A stretch of DNA of 44,895 nt from positions 1 to 44,895 of the forward strand of contig JAYEOL010000048.1 in the NCBI GenBank assembly GCA_034722995.1. The letters are read 5' to 3'. This DNA is from Candidatus Cloacimonadota bacterium (GTDB taxonomy: Bacteria; Cloacimonadota; Cloacimonadia; JGIOTU-2). The position numbers and the translations under genes are program-made. Under the pieces are notes generated by a model. It ran no database searches, was not told the origin of the DNA, and saw nothing but the letters and a program-made list of their open reading frames with translations. Positions 44,012 through 44,895 of this stretch are shown here, in pieces (positions within the stretch are counted from its first letter, which is position 1; every line of letters starts with the position of its first letter).

Positions 44012-44895
44012 ATGACCCTAAAAATAAAATCTATTACCAAGCAATCTATTGCGAATAATATTGGTATTCAGACTAATGATATACTCCTTTCCATAAACAA
44101 CCACCCAATAAACGATGTCATTGATTACCGATTCTATCAAGCTAATGAAGTCCTGAGAATTAAAATTGAGCGAAATAATAGACCAAAAACATATTTAATA
44201 AAAAAGGGTTATTCAGAAGATTTAGGTTTAGAATTCCATCCAATAAAATATCGCAGATGTAATTGCAACTGTATCTTTTGCTTTGTAGACCAGATGCATC
44301 CACAGGCTCGTCCATCACTTAAGATTAAGGATGATGACTATAGGTTTTCATTTTTATTTGGGAGTTTTATATCATTAACAAATTTATCTGAATCTGATTA
44401 TTCAAGAATTATTAACCAGCGTCTATCTCCGCTCTATATTTCTGTTCATACAACAAATGACAATCTCAGAAAAAAAATTATGCGATATAAAACTCAATTT
44501 TCAATTAAGGATAAATTGAAATTCTTTGCTGAGAATGGAATTCAAATGCACACACAAATCGTTCTAATCCCAGACTGGAATGAAGGAAAGGAATTGGAAA
44601 GGACAATTTTTGGCTTGGCTGAGTTATATCCTTCTGTTCAGTCAATTGCTATTGTGCCAGTTGGGTTAACAAAATTTAGGGAAGGATTAACAAAAATCAA
44701 ACCTGTTGATGAAGTTTTAGCAAAAAGAGTGATTTTTGATTCAATGAAATGGCGAGAAAAACTTAAGAAGAAATATGACACGGGTTTAGTAACATTAGCT
44801 GATGAGTTTTTTCTTTTAGCAAGAGAAGAAATCCCAGAAGAAGAATATTATGATGATTTTCCTCAAATTGAGAATGGTGTTGGGATGACAAGAAA
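44012..44895 (+). CDS. DUF512 family PDZ/radical-SAM protein, 5' part (3' end outside window)
   Basis: Only the first 294 codons are in the window. An N-terminal PDZ-like part (SIANNIGIQTNDILLSINNHPI) is followed by the radical-SAM cysteine motif C-x3-C-x2-C at Cys83, Cys87 and Cys90 in CNCNCIFCFVDQMHP. The extra Cys85 sits where the family commonly has another residue. The blocks KDDDYRFSFLFGSFISLTNLSESDYSRII and RLSPLYISVHTT match the DUF512 (YP_-type, Clostridium/cyanobacteria) pattern. The family has no proven reaction that I know of. The gene has no ribosome site, because a tandem octamer array abuts its start. It begins 298 bases after the aminotransferase gene and two hairpins, so it has its own transcription unit. 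Confidence 0.9.
   Translation, partial: MTLKIKSITKQSIANNIGIQTNDILLSINNHPINDVIDYRFYQANEVLRIKIERNNRPKTYLIKKGYSEDLGLEFHPIKYRRCNCNCIFCFVDQMHPQARPSLKIKDDDYRFSFLFGSFISLTNLSESDYSRIINQRLSPLYISVHTTNDNLRKKIMRYKTQFSIKDKLKFFAENGIQMHTQIVLIPDWNEGKELERTIFGLAELYPSVQSIAIVPVGLTKFREGLTKIKPVDEVLAKRVIFDSMKWREKLKKKYDTGLVTLADEFFLLAREEIPEEEYYDDFPQIENGVGMTR

Overview
This is an AT-rich bacterial chromosome segment dominated by one of the most conserved gene neighbourhoods in bacteria. A single plus-strand block (about 6.9 to 38.6 kb) runs: four tRNA genes, tuf, rpmG, tRNA-Trp, secE, nusG, the L11-L1-L10-L7/L12 genes, rpoB, rpoC, S12, S7, fusA, the S10 operon, the spc operon through secY, adk, map and infA, and the alpha operon from L36 to L17. 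Inside it I see no strong Rho-independent terminator. The first convincing one follows rplQ, where the direction switches. The block therefore reads as a fused str/S10/spc/alpha super-cluster for translation, transcription and Sec export.

Region by region. (1) 1-1083: the 3' end of a potassium-channel-like gene whose frame is open at the window edge, then a nested inverted-repeat element. (2) 1084-6797: a DUF3467-type protein, secD, a small antitoxin-like ORF ending inside a palindromic repeat, secF, rsmD and cysS. (3) 6798-38571: the super-cluster, ended by a stem-loop with a T tract. (4) 38580-41122, minus strand: ogt, ispG (4-base overlap) and a short Ppx/GppA phosphatase. (5) 41335-43776: an M20 (PepT-like) peptidase, a class V aminotransferase and a terminator. 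(6) 43777-44895: two perfect hairpins and a tandem octamer array directly before the start of a PDZ/radical-SAM DUF512 protein, which runs off the window.

Organism. The low G+C content, separate secD and secF, a Cys-rich insert in EF-Tu, zinc-ligand versions of S4, S14, L24, L33 and L36, a small IspG without a large insert, and abundant short palindromic intergenic repeats suggest an uncultured, Cloacimonadota/WOR-3/Marinimicrobia-like lineage. This placement comes from memory of family features, not from a search, and is only tentative. The tRNA order Thr(TGT)-Tyr(GTA)-Gly(TCC)-Thr(GGT)-tuf matches the E. coli thrU-tyrU-glyT-thrT-tufB operon.

I see no CRISPR array, no transposase and no clearly new multi-gene system. 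The less expected signals are small: short palindromic or tandem repeats touching the ends of genes (antitoxin-like ORF, fusA, adk, DUF512 gene), unusual residues in the RNA polymerase active site and rifampicin region, and a possible zinc knuckle in EF-Tu.
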